The notes under the pieces were generated by a model. That model saw only the letters and a list, made by a program, of their open reading frames with translations, did not search any database and was not told the DNA's origin. A stretch of 42,694 bases of DNA from an uncultured Rhodospirillales bacterium (lineage in GTDB: Bacteria > Pseudomonadota > Alphaproteobacteria > Reyranellales > Reyranellaceae): the NCBI GenBank assembly GCA_902825855.1, contig CADECW010000064.1:1-42694 (forward strand), written 5' to 3'. Within the stretch, counting starts at the first letter, position 1. Each line of letters starts with the position of its first letter. This document shows positions 23,763 to 32,738 of this stretch, piece by piece. A program made the position numbers and the translations under genes.

Positions 23763-26429
23763 ATGGATACCGTCGATCTCAAATTGGCCCAGGACTGCGA
23801 GGCGCTGGCGGTTTCCGCCAGCGAAGGCGTGGCCTGGCTGAAGGGCGCCGCTGACGAGTCTCCCACTGTGGCGCAGCAGGCGCCGTCGCTGATCAGCGAG
23901 CTGCAGAAAGTCCGCAACCAGAGCCGCAAGCTCGCGCGCGCCGCGCGGCGCCGCATGTGCGTCGGCGTGTTCGGCCCGAGCCAGGCCGGCAAGTCCTATC
24001 TCGTGTCGATCCTGGCGAGCCGCGATGGTCGGCCGATGCAGGCGCGCTTCGGCGACAAGAGCTACGACTTCCTGCGTGAGATCAATCCCCCGGGCAATCG
24101 CGAATCGACCGGCCTGGTGACACGCTTCGGCCTCGGCCTCAGCGCCGGCGACAAGGAATTTCCGGTCCGCGTGCGGCTGCTGACGCAGACCGACATCGTG
24201 AAGATCCTGGGCAACTCGTTCCTGCTCGATTTCGATCATCAGAAGGCGGCGTTCGAACGGCCTGATGGCGCCGCGATCCGCAAGCGCCTCGCCGAGCTGC
24301 GCGCCAAGGCCGCAGCGCAGCCCTACGGCGACCTCGATTCCGACGACGTTCTGGACCTGATCGAATACTTCGACACCTTCTTCGCCGGCGTCACCGCCGA
24401 GCTGCGTACCGACTACTGGCGCGAGGCGATCGACCTCGCGCCGCGCCTGTCGGGCCACGACCGCGCCCGGCTGTGGTCGGTGCTGTGGTACGACTTCCAG
24501 CCCTTCACCGACCTCTATCTCACGCTCTACGACGGCCTGCAGAAGCTTTCCTTCGCCGCCGAGGCGTCGCTCGGGATGGACGCGCTGATCCCGCGCGAGA
24601 AGAGCATCGTCGACGTGCTGACACTCGACAAGCTTGGCGCCGATGACGCCGACACCCTGCTGGTGCGTCCCAAGCATGCCGACGGCCGCGCGCTGCCCGA
24701 CGCCGAGCTTCCGCGCTCGCTGATCTGCGCCCTGACCGCCGAGCTTTCGGTCGCCATCGCCGAGAAACCGTGGGACTTCTTCGATCACACCGACCTCCTC
24801 GACTTCCCCGGCGCGCGCTCGCGCCTGAAGCTCGCCAACCTCGCCGACGTCGCCAAGGCCAAGGGCGTGGCCGAGGGCGCCAACCCGCTGCGTGAGCTGC
24901 TGCTGCGCGGCAAGGTCGCCTATCTCTTCCAGCGCTACTCGGCCGAGCGCGAGCTTTCGGCCATCCTGCTCTGCATCCCCGACGGCAACCAGGAGGTCCG
25001 CGACCTCTCCGACATGATGTCGGCATGGATCGACCAGACGATCGGCGCCACGCCGGCCGACCGCGCCAAGCAGAAGAATGCGCTGTTCCTGGTCCTCACC
25101 AAGATGGACCGCGAGTTCGAGCAGAAGGCGGGCGAGACCGAGGAATCGAGGAAGCTGCGCTGGTCGGCCCGACTCAACAACTCGCTGATCAACAATTTCC
25201 GCGGCGAGTGGCCGGCCAACTGGGACGGCAAACCGTTCGACAACAGCTTCTGGCTCAGGAACCCGACCGTCATCGACGAGCGGCTGATGGACTATGTCGA
25301 CGGCCGCGAGCATGGCATCGCCGAGACCTTCGCCGAGCGGGCGCGCGAGCTGCGCGGCCATTTCGTCGCCAATGCCGAGGTGCGCCGCCACTTCGCCGAT
25401 CCGGCGCGCGCCTGGGACGAAGCCTTCAAGGCCAATGACGGTGGCGTGTCGTATCTCGTGAAGAGCCTGATCCCGGTATGCGATCCGGCGATCAAGCGCG
25501 CCCAGGTGCGCGGCCAGCTCGAAGTGCAGATCCATCGCCTGGTCGACCGGCTGGCGGGCTTCCACAGCGCCGCCGACGGCGATTCCCGCGCCAAGAAGCG
25601 CGACCTGGTGCATACCGTGCTGCGCGGGTTGGCGAGCTGCATCCAGCAGCAGCTTTTCGGCGAGCTGATGGCGGCCCTTCAGGTCGCCGACTCGGCATTG
25701 CGCGAGATCTACTTCCGCATCTCCACCGCGCGTGCCTCCGACGAGGCCAACGGCCGCAACGGCAAGCCGCCGACCCAGGTCGCGCAGTCGACTGGCGCCG
25801 CCGTCGATCTCAGCGCGATCTTCGCCGACGTCTTCGGCGAGGAGGCCGGCCGCTCGGCGCCGCCGTCTGGCGTGCTCGAGGACCGCGCCGAGCGCTTCGC
25901 ACGCGAGGCAGCCGACTATTGGCTCGAGAACATGCGGCGTGTCGGCGCCGACGAGAAGGCGTTGTCGCATTTCGGCGTCGACCGCCAGCATCTCGGCTGG
26001 CTGATCGACGAGCTGATCGTCGGCGCTCATCGCCTGAAGCTCATCGACCAGCTGAGCCACGAGGTGCGCGAGCTAGAGAACGCGGCCAACGCCAAGTGGG
26101 AGGAGATCGCCGAGCGTCAGGTGCGCACCGCCTCCTCGGCGTTGAACGGCTATGTCAGCGCGCTGGGCTTCGACCATCTGCCGCTCGACCAGCGGCCCGG
26201 CCTGCCGCCGCACGCGCCGACCCGGCGCGTATTCGAGGGGCCGGCGGTGGTGAACGGCATGCCGCAGCTTCTGGAAAACCCGCAGCCGATCTACGCCGAC
26301 TACTGCAAGGACTGGATGCGCGCCTTCCTGCAGCTCGCCATGGACAATGTCGGCTACGAAGGCGGCCGCGAAATCTCGCCGGAACAGAACGACCGGCTGG
26401 GCGCCATTTTGCGCGCTGTGCCCGCCTAG
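23763..26429 (+). CDS. srfC: SrfC-family P-loop GTPase-like (dynamin-like) protein
   Basis: An 888-residue protein of the SrfC putative-virulence-factor family. G1/Walker A is GPSQAGKS at 71-78, G3 is DFPG at 347-350 (within LLDFPGARSRLKL) and G4 is TKMD at 446-449 (FLVLTKMDREF). An N-terminal helix bundle (1-60) precedes the G domain and a long helical C-terminal part follows, an arrangement like dynamin-related GTPases. The large insertion between G1 and G3 (about 100-340) is unusual for a GTPase. The ATG lies 7 nt after srfB, so the two are probably co-translated. It may couple GTP hydrolysis to membrane work at the SrfA complex. Confidence 0.87.
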   Translation: MDTVDLKLAQDCEALAVSASEGVAWLKGAADESPTVAQQAPSLISELQKVRNQSRKLARAARRRMCVGVFGPSQAGKSYLVSILASRDGRPMQARFGDKSYDFLREINPPGNRESTGLVTRFGLGLSAGDKEFPVRVRLLTQTDIVKILGNSFLLDFDHQKAAFERPDGAAIRKRLAELRAKAAAQPYGDLDSDDVLDLIEYFDTFFAGVTAELRTDYWREAIDLAPRLSGHDRARLWSVLWYDFQPFTDLYLTLYDGLQKLSFAAEASLGMDALIPREKSIVDVLTLDKLGADDADTLLVRPKHADGRALPDAELPRSLICALTAELSVAIAEKPWDFFDHTDLLDFPGARSRLKLANLADVAKAKGVAEGANPLRELLLRGKVAYLFQRYSAERELSAILLCIPDGNQEVRDLSDMMSAWIDQTIGATPADRAKQKNALFLVLTKMDREFEQKAGETEESRKLRWSARLNNSLINNFRGEWPANWDGKPFDNSFWLRNPTVIDERLMDYVDGREHGIAETFAERARELRGHFVANAEVRRHFADPARAWDEAFKANDGGVSYLVKSLIPVCDPAIKRAQVRGQLEVQIHRLVDRLAGFHSAADGDSRAKKRDLVHTVLRGLASCIQQQLFGELMAALQVADSALREIYFRISTARASDEANGRNGKPPTQVAQSTGAAVDLSAIFADVFGEEAGRSAPPSGVLEDRAERFAREAADYWLENMRRVGADEKALSHFGVDRQHLGWLIDELIVGAHRLKLIDQLSHEVRELENAANAKWEEIAERQVRTASSALNGYVSALGFDHLPLDQRPGLPPHAPTRRVFEGPAVVNGMPQLLENPQPIYADYCKDWMRAFLQLAMDNVGYEGGREISPEQNDRLGAILRAVPA

Positions 26430-26438
26430 TCCTTCACC

Positions 26439-27548
26439 ATGCCCGTCCGCGCTTCCGTCCAAGCCTTGCCCGAGCCGGGTCATGCGATCCTGCGCGTAAG
26501 CGAGCTCGACGCCGCGCCCGACGGACTCGCGCTGTCGATCCAGCGCCAGCAGGGACCCGATTCGCATCTCGCCGACGACGGCTGGCGGCGCACCGAGGCC
26601 TGGCTGTTGCCCGATCGTGTCGAGCGCCGCCGCGATAGCCTGGAGTTCCATCTCGGTCCCGAGATCTGCGATCGCCTGGCCGGCATCGCCACCGTGCGCG
26701 TGCGCGTGAAAGAACCCGACATCGGCGTCGTCGGCACGACCGTCGTCGCCTGGCCCGCCATGCTGACCTCGGGCGCGCTCGACCCGTCGCACCGCCTGGA
26801 CGACGAGACGGTACGCCTGCGCCGCGCTCAGAAGGCCGCTCCTGCGCCCGAGCCGCCACCAGCCGAGCCTGAACCGGCTCCCGAACCGCCGGCCCCGTCC
26901 TTCACGCCGCCGCCGCGACCCGAACTTCGCGCTTCGCGTGCGCTCGATCCGAAACCGGAGCCCACGAACCGCACCGGCTGGTTGATCGCAGCGCTGGTGC
27001 TCGTCGCCATCGCAGGCGGCGGGTATCACGTCTACACGACCTACTTCCAGACGCCCGAGCCGGTGGTCGCGGCAGCACCCCCGGCAGCAAGACCGCCACC
27101 CGCTGCGGTGCCTTCGGCGAGCACGCCGGGCAAATCAGTACGCGACGTCGTCGGCGAATATCTTTCGACCAGGCCCACCCCCGAGGCGATGCTGGCGAAG
27201 GCGCGCGACCACGCCAAGGCCGGCGAGATGGGAGCCGCCTTCCTGGTGTTCCGCCGCGCCGCCGAGACCGGCAACGTGTCGGCCCAGGTCGAGTTCGCCC
27301 AGTTCTACGATCCGCTGACGACGCCACCCAAGGCAGGCTTCACGTCCGATGCAGCGCGCGCTGCGGAGTGGTACGAACGCGCCGCGCTCGCAGGGTCGGC
27401 CGAGGCACAGCGCAGGCTCGGCCTGCTGCTGGCCAGGGGAGGCGCCAACCTGCCGGTCGACGCCGCCAAGGCAAAGGGCTGGCTGCAGCAGGCAGCGGCG
27501 CAGAACGACGCCGATGCCAAGAAGGTGCTCGAGACCCTGCCGAAGTAG
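26439..27548 (+). CDS. Sel1-repeat, single-pass membrane protein of the Srf-type locus
   Basis: A 369-residue protein. Residues 1-112 form a domain I do not recognise, with beta-rich sequence (ATVRVRVKEPDIGVVGTTVV). A Pro/Glu-rich linker (133-175) follows, then one membrane helix (180-200), another Pro/Ala-rich linker (207-230) and Sel1-like TPR repeats (250-365), with AAEWYERAALAGSAEAQRRL and AKGWLQQAAAQNDADAKKVL. It is 9 nt downstream of srfC and so is part of the same operon. Sel1 repeats usually bind partner proteins, here on the periplasmic side if the N-terminus is inside. The stop is 1 nt from that of the convergent cyoD. Confidence 0.85.
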   Translation: MPVRASVQALPEPGHAILRVSELDAAPDGLALSIQRQQGPDSHLADDGWRRTEAWLLPDRVERRRDSLEFHLGPEICDRLAGIATVRVRVKEPDIGVVGTTVVAWPAMLTSGALDPSHRLDDETVRLRRAQKAAPAPEPPPAEPEPAPEPPAPSFTPPPRPELRASRALDPKPEPTNRTGWLIAALVLVAIAGGGYHVYTTYFQTPEPVVAAAPPAARPPPAAVPSASTPGKSVRDVVGEYLSTRPTPEAMLAKARDHAKAGEMGAAFLVFRRAAETGNVSAQVEFAQFYDPLTTPPKAGFTSDAARAAEWYERAALAGSAEAQRRLGLLLARGGANLPVDAAKAKGWLQQAAAQNDADAKKVLETLPK

Positions 27549-27549
27549 G

Positions 27550-27849
27550 TCAGATCGCCATGCGCTGATGCAGGTCGATCATGATCCAGAGGCTGCCGCC
27601 CACCATCAGGAAGATCAGGATGGCAGTGAAGGAGATCGCCAGCAGGTTCTCCTTGGGCGTCGTCGTGAAGTTGACGTGCAGGAAGAAGTGCAGGTGCACC
27701 AGGATCTGCAGCACCGCGGCTGCGGCGATGATCCACATGATGCGCGAGGGCGGAAGGGCGTGGGTGTAGACCAGCCAGAACGGAACCGCCGTCAGGATGA
27801 CGGCCAGCACGAAGCCGATCAGGTAGGAAGCAAGACCGTGCCGTTCCAT
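27550..27849 (-). CDS. cyoD: Cytochrome o ubiquinol oxidase subunit IV (CyoD)
   Basis: A 99-residue membrane protein with three helices. The CyoD pattern includes SYLIGFVLAVILTAVPFWLV near the start and LQILVHLHFFLHVNFT in the middle. It helps assemble the copper centre of subunit I in bo-type oxidases. ATG 27849 shares a base with the cyoC stop (TGATG); a GTG one codon earlier is also possible. No cyoE (heme O synthase) follows; the next gene is convergent. Confidence 0.94.
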   Translation of the reverse strand: MERHGLASYLIGFVLAVILTAVPFWLVYTHALPPSRIMWIIAAAAVLQILVHLHFFLHVNFTTTPKENLLAISFTAILIFLMVGGSLWIMIDLHQRMAI

Positions 27850-28457
27850 CACAGCAATCCCGGAAGGTAGACGACGGAGAAGATGCCGACCCAGGCGATG
27901 TCGAGGAAGTGCCAGAACAGGCCGAGCCGGAACAGGCGCGAGGTCACCGGCAGGCTGAGCCCTTTGATCGCAACCTGCGCGCCCAGGATCAGGATCCAGA
28001 TCAGGCCAACGCTGACATGGGTGCCGTGCGTGCCGACCAGGGTGAAGAAGGCGGACAGGAAGCCGCTGCGGTCGGGCCCGGCGCCGATGCGGATCATGCC
28101 CAGGAACTCGCGGATCTCGAGGAAGATGAACCCCGCGCCCAGCAGGAAGGTGACGGCAAGCCAGCCCAGCACCGCAGCGCGGTTGCCCGCCCGCGACGAC
28201 AGGGAGGCGAAGCCGAACGTCATGCTGCTGATCAGCAGCAGCGCCGTCTCGAGCGCGGCATTGTCGAGGCTGAAGAGTTGCTTGCCAGCCGGCCCGCCCG
28301 CCGTATTGCCGACCATTATCCCGTAGGTCATGAACAGCAAAGCGAAGATGATGGCGTCGCCCATCAGGTAGAGCCAGAAGCCCAGCTCGCGCTGCGCATG
28401 GATCTCCGACGCCTCGGAATGCGGATGGCCGGGAACGGCGGCCACGTTGGCGTTCAT
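27849..28457 (-). CDS. cyoC: Cytochrome o ubiquinol oxidase subunit III (CyoC)
   Basis: A 202-residue membrane protein with five helices. Family sequence includes RELGFWLYLMGDAIIFALLF, FLEIREFLGMI and THGTHVSVGLIWILILGAQ. Subunit III of heme-copper oxidases supports stable proton uptake by subunit I. The ATG overlaps the cyoB stop (ATGA). Confidence 0.95.
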   Translation of the reverse strand: MNANVAAVPGHPHSEASEIHAQRELGFWLYLMGDAIIFALLFMTYGIMVGNTAGGPAGKQLFSLDNAALETALLLISSMTFGFASLSSRAGNRAAVLGWLAVTFLLGAGFIFLEIREFLGMIRIGAGPDRSGFLSAFFTLVGTHGTHVSVGLIWILILGAQVAIKGLSLPVTSRLFRLGLFWHFLDIAWVGIFSVVYLPGLL

Positions 28458-30439
28458 GAGCGCGCCGCCTTCGCCGCCTCGAGTTCGCGGTAGCGTGCCT
28501 TCTCCAGACGCTCGACCTCTTCGGCGACCAGGACGTACTCGGTTTCGTCGTCCGACGAGCGCCAGATCATGGTGGCCCACATGGCGAGCCCGCACAGGAT
28601 CGCCAGCCACCAGATCCACCACACCATGGCGAAGCCGAACACGAAGGAGAGCCCGCCCATGATGACGCCGGCCGGCGAGTTCTTCGGGATTTCTATGTCC
28701 TCGTACCTTGCAGGCGGCGCGTACCTGGTGCCGCGCTCCTTCATGTCGAGCAGCGGCTCGCGGTCGCGTACCTCGGGGAGCACGGCGAAATTGTAGACCG
28801 GCGGCGGTGAGGAGGTCGCCCATTCGAGGGTCCGTCCGTCATAGGGATCGCCGGTCACGTCCAGGTTGCGCTTGCGGTCGCGGATCGAGACGATGACCTG
28901 CATGATGAGGCAGGCGATGCCGATCATGATCAGCACGGCGCCCATCGAGGCTGCGACCAGCAAGGGCTGCCAGGTCGGATCGTTGTACTGCTCCATGCGC
29001 CGCGGCATGCCCATCAGACCGAGCACGTAGAGCGGCATGAAGGCGAGCAGGAAGCCGATGATCCAGAACCAGAAGGCCGCGATTCCCCACGGCTCGTTCA
29101 TCGTGAAGCCGAAGGCCTTGGGGAACCAGTACATGTAGCCGGCGAGGTAACCGAACAGCACTCCGGGAATGATCATGTTGTGGAAGTGCGCGACCAGGAA
29201 GGTCGTGTTGTGCACCAGGAAGTCGACGGGCGGCACCGCCAGCAGCACGCCCGTCATGCCGCCGATCACGAAAGTGGTGATGAAGCCCACCGTCCACAGC
29301 ATCGAGGGATGGAAGGTGATGCGGCCGCGATACATGGTAAGCAGCCAGTTGAACACCTTCACGCCCGTGGGCACCGCGATCACCATGGTCGTGATGCCGA
29401 AGAAGGCGTTGACGTTGGCGCTGGAGCCCATGGTGAAGAAGTGGTGCAGCCAGACGGTGAAGCTGAGAAGGGCGATTGCCGCCGTGGCATAGACCAGCGA
29501 TTCGTAACCGAACAGCCGCTTGCGGGAGAAGGTCGCGACGACTTCCGAGAAAATGCCGAACGCCGGCAGGATCAGGACGTAGACCTCCGGATGGCCCCAG
29601 ATCCAGAACAGGTTGGCGTAGTTCATCATGTTGCCGCCCAGCTCATTGGTGAAGAAGTGCATGCCGAGCAGGCGATCGAGCGCCAGCAGGCCGCACGCCA
29701 CCGTGAGTGCCGGGAAGGCAAAGGCCATCAGGACGGAGGTGCAGAGCGCCGTCCACACGAACGGCGTCATGCGCATCAGGGTCATGCCCGGAGCGCGCCG
29801 CTTGATGATGGTGACGATGAAGTTGATGCCCGACAGGGTCGAGCCGACGCCGCTGATCAGGAGCGCCCAGATCCAGTAGTCGGTGCCGACGCCCGGGCTG
29901 TACTGGATGCCCGAGTACGGCGGATAGCCCGTCCAGCCGGCGGTCGAGAACTTGCCGATCACCAGCGAGATCATGACCAGGCCGGCGCCCGAGGCGGCGA
30001 GCCACAGGCTGAGCGAATTCAGGAACGGGAAGGCGACGTCGCGCGTGCCGATCTGCAAGGGCACGGCGATGTTCAACAGGCCCGTCATGAACGGCATGGC
30101 CATGAAGAAGATCATGATCGTGCCGTGCGAGCTGAAGATCTGGTCGAAATGCTCGGGCGGCAGGTAGCCACCGTTGTTCAGCGCCATGGCCTGCTGGGCC
30201 CGCATCATGATGGCGTCGACGAAGCCGCGCAGCAGCATGATCAGCGCCAGGATGACGTACATGGCGCCGATCCGCTTGTGGTCGACGCTGGTCAGCCACT
30301 CCTTCCACAGATAGACCCAGCCCTTGAGCCAGGTGATGATGATGGCCGTCAGGAGCGCGCCGCCCACCACCATCGCCGCACCGGTGGCGGCAATGGCGCT
30401 GTATAGCGGCAGGGCCTCGATGGTGAGTCTTCCGAACAT
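28454..30439 (-). CDS. cyoB: Cytochrome o ubiquinol oxidase subunit I (CyoB)
   Basis: The catalytic subunit, 661 residues, with about 15 helices, binding low-spin heme, high-spin heme and CuB. The CuB ligand segment WIWGHPEVYVLILPAFG, the heme segment VAHFHNMIIPGVLFG and the proton-channel segment GTRDVAFPFLNSLSLWL are all present. It oxidises ubiquinol at the inner membrane and pumps protons. Length and N- and C-terminal extensions match the bo3 type rather than aa3 cytochrome c oxidases. It begins 1 nt after the cyoA stop. Confidence 0.97.
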   Translation of the reverse strand: MFGRLTIEALPLYSAIAATGAAMVVGGALLTAIIITWLKGWVYLWKEWLTSVDHKRIGAMYVILALIMLLRGFVDAIMMRAQQAMALNNGGYLPPEHFDQIFSSHGTIMIFFMAMPFMTGLLNIAVPLQIGTRDVAFPFLNSLSLWLAASGAGLVMISLVIGKFSTAGWTGYPPYSGIQYSPGVGTDYWIWALLISGVGSTLSGINFIVTIIKRRAPGMTLMRMTPFVWTALCTSVLMAFAFPALTVACGLLALDRLLGMHFFTNELGGNMMNYANLFWIWGHPEVYVLILPAFGIFSEVVATFSRKRLFGYESLVYATAAIALLSFTVWLHHFFTMGSSANVNAFFGITTMVIAVPTGVKVFNWLLTMYRGRITFHPSMLWTVGFITTFVIGGMTGVLLAVPPVDFLVHNTTFLVAHFHNMIIPGVLFGYLAGYMYWFPKAFGFTMNEPWGIAAFWFWIIGFLLAFMPLYVLGLMGMPRRMEQYNDPTWQPLLVAASMGAVLIMIGIACLIMQVIVSIRDRKRNLDVTGDPYDGRTLEWATSSPPPVYNFAVLPEVRDREPLLDMKERGTRYAPPARYEDIEIPKNSPAGVIMGGLSFVFGFAMVWWIWWLAILCGLAMWATMIWRSSDDETEYVLVAEEVERLEKARYRELEAAKAARS

Positions 30440-30440
30440 G

Positions 30441-31325
30441 CTATCTCCGCGCCGGCGCGGTCGGCGCCTGGCCGTGCGCCTGATGGCCGCCCGTGTACCG
30501 GTCGATGATGGCGTCGAATAGCTTGGGCTCGACGGCCGAGTAGTAGGTGACGGGGTTGAGCCGGCTGCGCTCAGCGAGCTTGGCGTAGGTCGGCGGATCG
30601 AGCTTGGCCGGTGCCTGCCTGGCCTTCGCCACCCAGGCGTCGAAGTCGGCCTGGCTCATCGCCACGACCTCGAAGAACTGGTCGGAGAAGCCGCCGCCCG
30701 AATACTGCGTGTTGCGGCCAACGAACTTGCCGGGCTGGTCGGCCAGGATCTGCAGCCGGGTCCGCATGCCGGCCATGGCATAGATCTGACCGGCCAGCGC
30801 CGGCACGTAGAAGGAGTTCATCACCGTGTCGGAGGTGATGCTCAGGCTGACCGGCCGGCCGGCCGGAATGGCGAGCTGATTCACCGAAGCCACGCCCTGC
30901 TCGGGATAGATGAACAGCCACTTCCAATCCTGGGCCACGACCTGGACATCGAACGGCGGCGTATTGGAAGCGATCTCGCGATAGGGATCGAGCTTGTGCG
31001 TGCTGCGCCACAGCAGCACGGCTACGGCGATGACGATCAGCGCCGGGACCAGCCAGACGACGGCGTCGACCTTGGTCGAGTAAGCCCAGGTGGGCTCATA
31101 GCGCGCATTGCGACCCGCGCGATAACGCCAAGCGAACCACAGCGCCATGAAAATGACCGGAACGACCACGATCATCATGACCGTGAAGGCGTCGATCATC
31201 AGCCCGCGCTCGGCAGCGGCGATCGGCCCTTTGGGGTTGAGGACTACCAAGCGATCGCATCCGGCGGCCAGCAGGGCCAGCACCGCGATCGCCACGCAAC
31301 GTACTCCGACGAGTGCCTGCTTCAC
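30441..31325 (-). CDS. cyoA: Cytochrome o ubiquinol oxidase subunit II (CyoA), lipoprotein
   Basis: A 294-residue lipoprotein with lipobox LLAAGC (C23). Two helices follow (about 45-68 and 85-108), then a periplasmic cupredoxin-like domain with VVAQDWKWLFIYPEQGVASV and NSFYVPALAGQIYAMAGM. The CuA ligands of cytochrome c oxidases are absent, as expected for a quinol oxidase. The start is GTG 31325. This is the first gene of cyoABCD; a weak promoter-like TTGCCC element lies upstream on the minus strand near 31395. Confidence 0.95.
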   Translation of the reverse strand: MKQALVGVRCVAIAVLALLAAGCDRLVVLNPKGPIAAAERGLMIDAFTVMMIVVVPVIFMALWFAWRYRAGRNARYEPTWAYSTKVDAVVWLVPALIVIAVAVLLWRSTHKLDPYREIASNTPPFDVQVVAQDWKWLFIYPEQGVASVNQLAIPAGRPVSLSITSDTVMNSFYVPALAGQIYAMAGMRTRLQILADQPGKFVGRNTQYSGGGFSDQFFEVVAMSQADFDAWVAKARQAPAKLDPPTYAKLAERSRLNPVTYYSAVEPKLFDAIIDRYTGGHQAHGQAPTAPARR

Positions 31326-31406
31326 GCCCCCGCTCGCACCGATGATTAAGCAGCGGGGTTAGATTGAAGCTACGTCCTGTGTTGGGCAAATGAATCTTTT
31401 GCCCGC

Positions 31407-32555
31407 TCACGCACAGCTGTCGGCCCGCCAATCGAATGGTGTCTTGGCGCCGCGCAGGAATGCCGCCAGCCACGAACTGCCCAGGGCATAGTTCGCCTTG
31501 GTCGTTTGCCGGCTGGTGACGATGTAGGTGTTGATGCCGACCACACGGCCGCAGGAGTCGATCAGCGGTCCACCCGAGTTGCCGGCCGAGATGTCGGCCG
31601 AATGCAGCACCATCGGCGTGTCGCGCTCCCTGTTCTGCACCGCGCTCACCGTGCCTTTGGTCAGCACGACCTCGGGCGCGGCCTTGAGGTCGCCCGCCAC
31701 CAGGCGCCGGAGATTGCGGTCCTGGGCGATGGCAATCGACGGATAGCCGGCCGAGACGACTTCGCTCAACGCCACCGGCTCGACCGCCAGCGGCAGAGGT
31801 CGCACGCTGCCCGCCGGAACGTCGTCGACCTTGATCACGGCATAGTCGGCCTCGGTCCCCTGCCCGGTCTGCGATGTCGCGACGACGGTGCCGATGTAAC
31901 CGGTCTTGAGGTGCTTGCTCAGGATCAGAGCCTCGCTGCCGGGTGCGGCGCGACCGACGACATGGTGGTTGGTCACCACGTAGTTGGGGGCAACAAAAAA
32001 GCCGGAGCCGCTATCGCCTCCGGCTGACACCACCAGGACGGTGGCTTGCTCGATGGCTTGGCCCAGGCTCGCCGGCGTCATCTTGGCGGCCTTGCCACCG
32101 GCCTGTGGCAGATCGATCGACGCCGCGGCAGGTGTGACCTTTGCCTGGCCGGGTGCGGCGCCAGGCGTCGCCTCGGTCTTGCGCTCGGGCAACGCGCCCG
32201 CCGGCGCCGGCGAGGTGGGTCCGCCCTTGCCCAGCGGGTCCTTGACGGTACAGACGTCGGCCTTCAGCCGCTCCTTGAGGAGCGCGATCTGGTCTTCGAT
32301 CTGCTTGTTGGCGGCCTTCTGCTTCTCGATCTGCTCTTCCAGCGCCTTGACCTGTGCCTGGTCAGGTCCCGGCGGGGCGGGCGGCGGCGGCGGCGCGGGC
32401 AACTGCACCGCGACATTCACGATCGGGCGATAGAACAGGTACCAGCCGAGCGCCAGCCCGGCAGCCAGCAGCAGGAAGCCACCGACCAGGCCGCCCAGAA
32501 TCAGCGGCCAGCGGGATTTCGGACGTTCTTCAGGCGACGGCGCGTTCTCGGCCAT
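31407..32555 (-). CDS. Membrane-anchored trypsin-like serine protease with Srf-type architecture
   Basis: A 382-residue protein with a short basic N-terminus, one membrane helix (about 17-41), a Pro-rich stretch (51-63), a coiled coil (66-98) ending at C102, a flexible Pro/Ala linker (110-155) and an S1-type protease domain (165-382). The triad is visible: H198 in VVTNHHVVG, D238 in EADYAVIKV and S327 in AGNSGGPLID. There is no PDZ domain, unlike DegP/DegS. The region from the helix to the Cys is built like that of the two SrfA-like proteins, with the Cys about 60 residues after the helix in all three. The start MAENAPSPEE is chosen as the first Met close to the helix; the longer frame upstream is less plausible. 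Confidence 0.88.
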   Translation of the reverse strand: MAENAPSPEERPKSRWPLILGGLVGGFLLLAAGLALGWYLFYRPIVNVAVQLPAPPPPPAPPGPDQAQVKALEEQIEKQKAANKQIEDQIALLKERLKADVCTVKDPLGKGGPTSPAPAGALPERKTEATPGAAPGQAKVTPAAASIDLPQAGGKAAKMTPASLGQAIEQATVLVVSAGGDSGSGFFVAPNYVVTNHHVVGRAAPGSEALILSKHLKTGYIGTVVATSQTGQGTEADYAVIKVDDVPAGSVRPLPLAVEPVALSEVVSAGYPSIAIAQDRNLRRLVAGDLKAAPEVVLTKGTVSAVQNRERDTPMVLHSADISAGNSGGPLIDSCGRVVGINTYIVTSRQTTKANYALGSSWLAAFLRGAKTPFDWRADSCA

Positions 32556-32652
32556 GGATCGAAGTGGGCTCCCGGGAAAGGCGGCAGTCAATACTGCCTG
32601 GACGGCGGAATTTGGGCACCGCGGAGCCTCTTGCATGGCCTGCCGAGCGATA

Positions 32653-32670
32653 TATGTGTATATGCACATA
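32653..32670. promoter_or_regulatory. AT-rich palindrome between protease and thiolase genes
   Basis: TATGTG (32653-32658) and CACATA (32665-32670) form a perfect inverted repeat with a 6-bp spacer in an otherwise GC-rich region. It lies in the divergent gap (32556-32738), about 70 bp from the thiolase ATG and about 100 bp from the protease ATG. It is an operator candidate, regulator unknown. Confidence 0.45.
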
Positions 32671-32738
32671 CTGGCCGACAGCCTCGACCCGCCGCAGCGT
32701 GGCGTCTAGGGTCGGCGTCAGAAGCGAAGGAGGATTGC

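Noticed and set aside
23752..23777. GTAACG-N16-CGAT resembling the SigF-type promoter
   Set aside because: The last base of the -10 element is wrong and transcription would start inside srfC.
20732..26060. Two very long minus-strand open frames opposite srfB and srfC
   Set aside because: The plus-strand proteins carry family motifs in the right order; the antisense frames have shadow-like composition.
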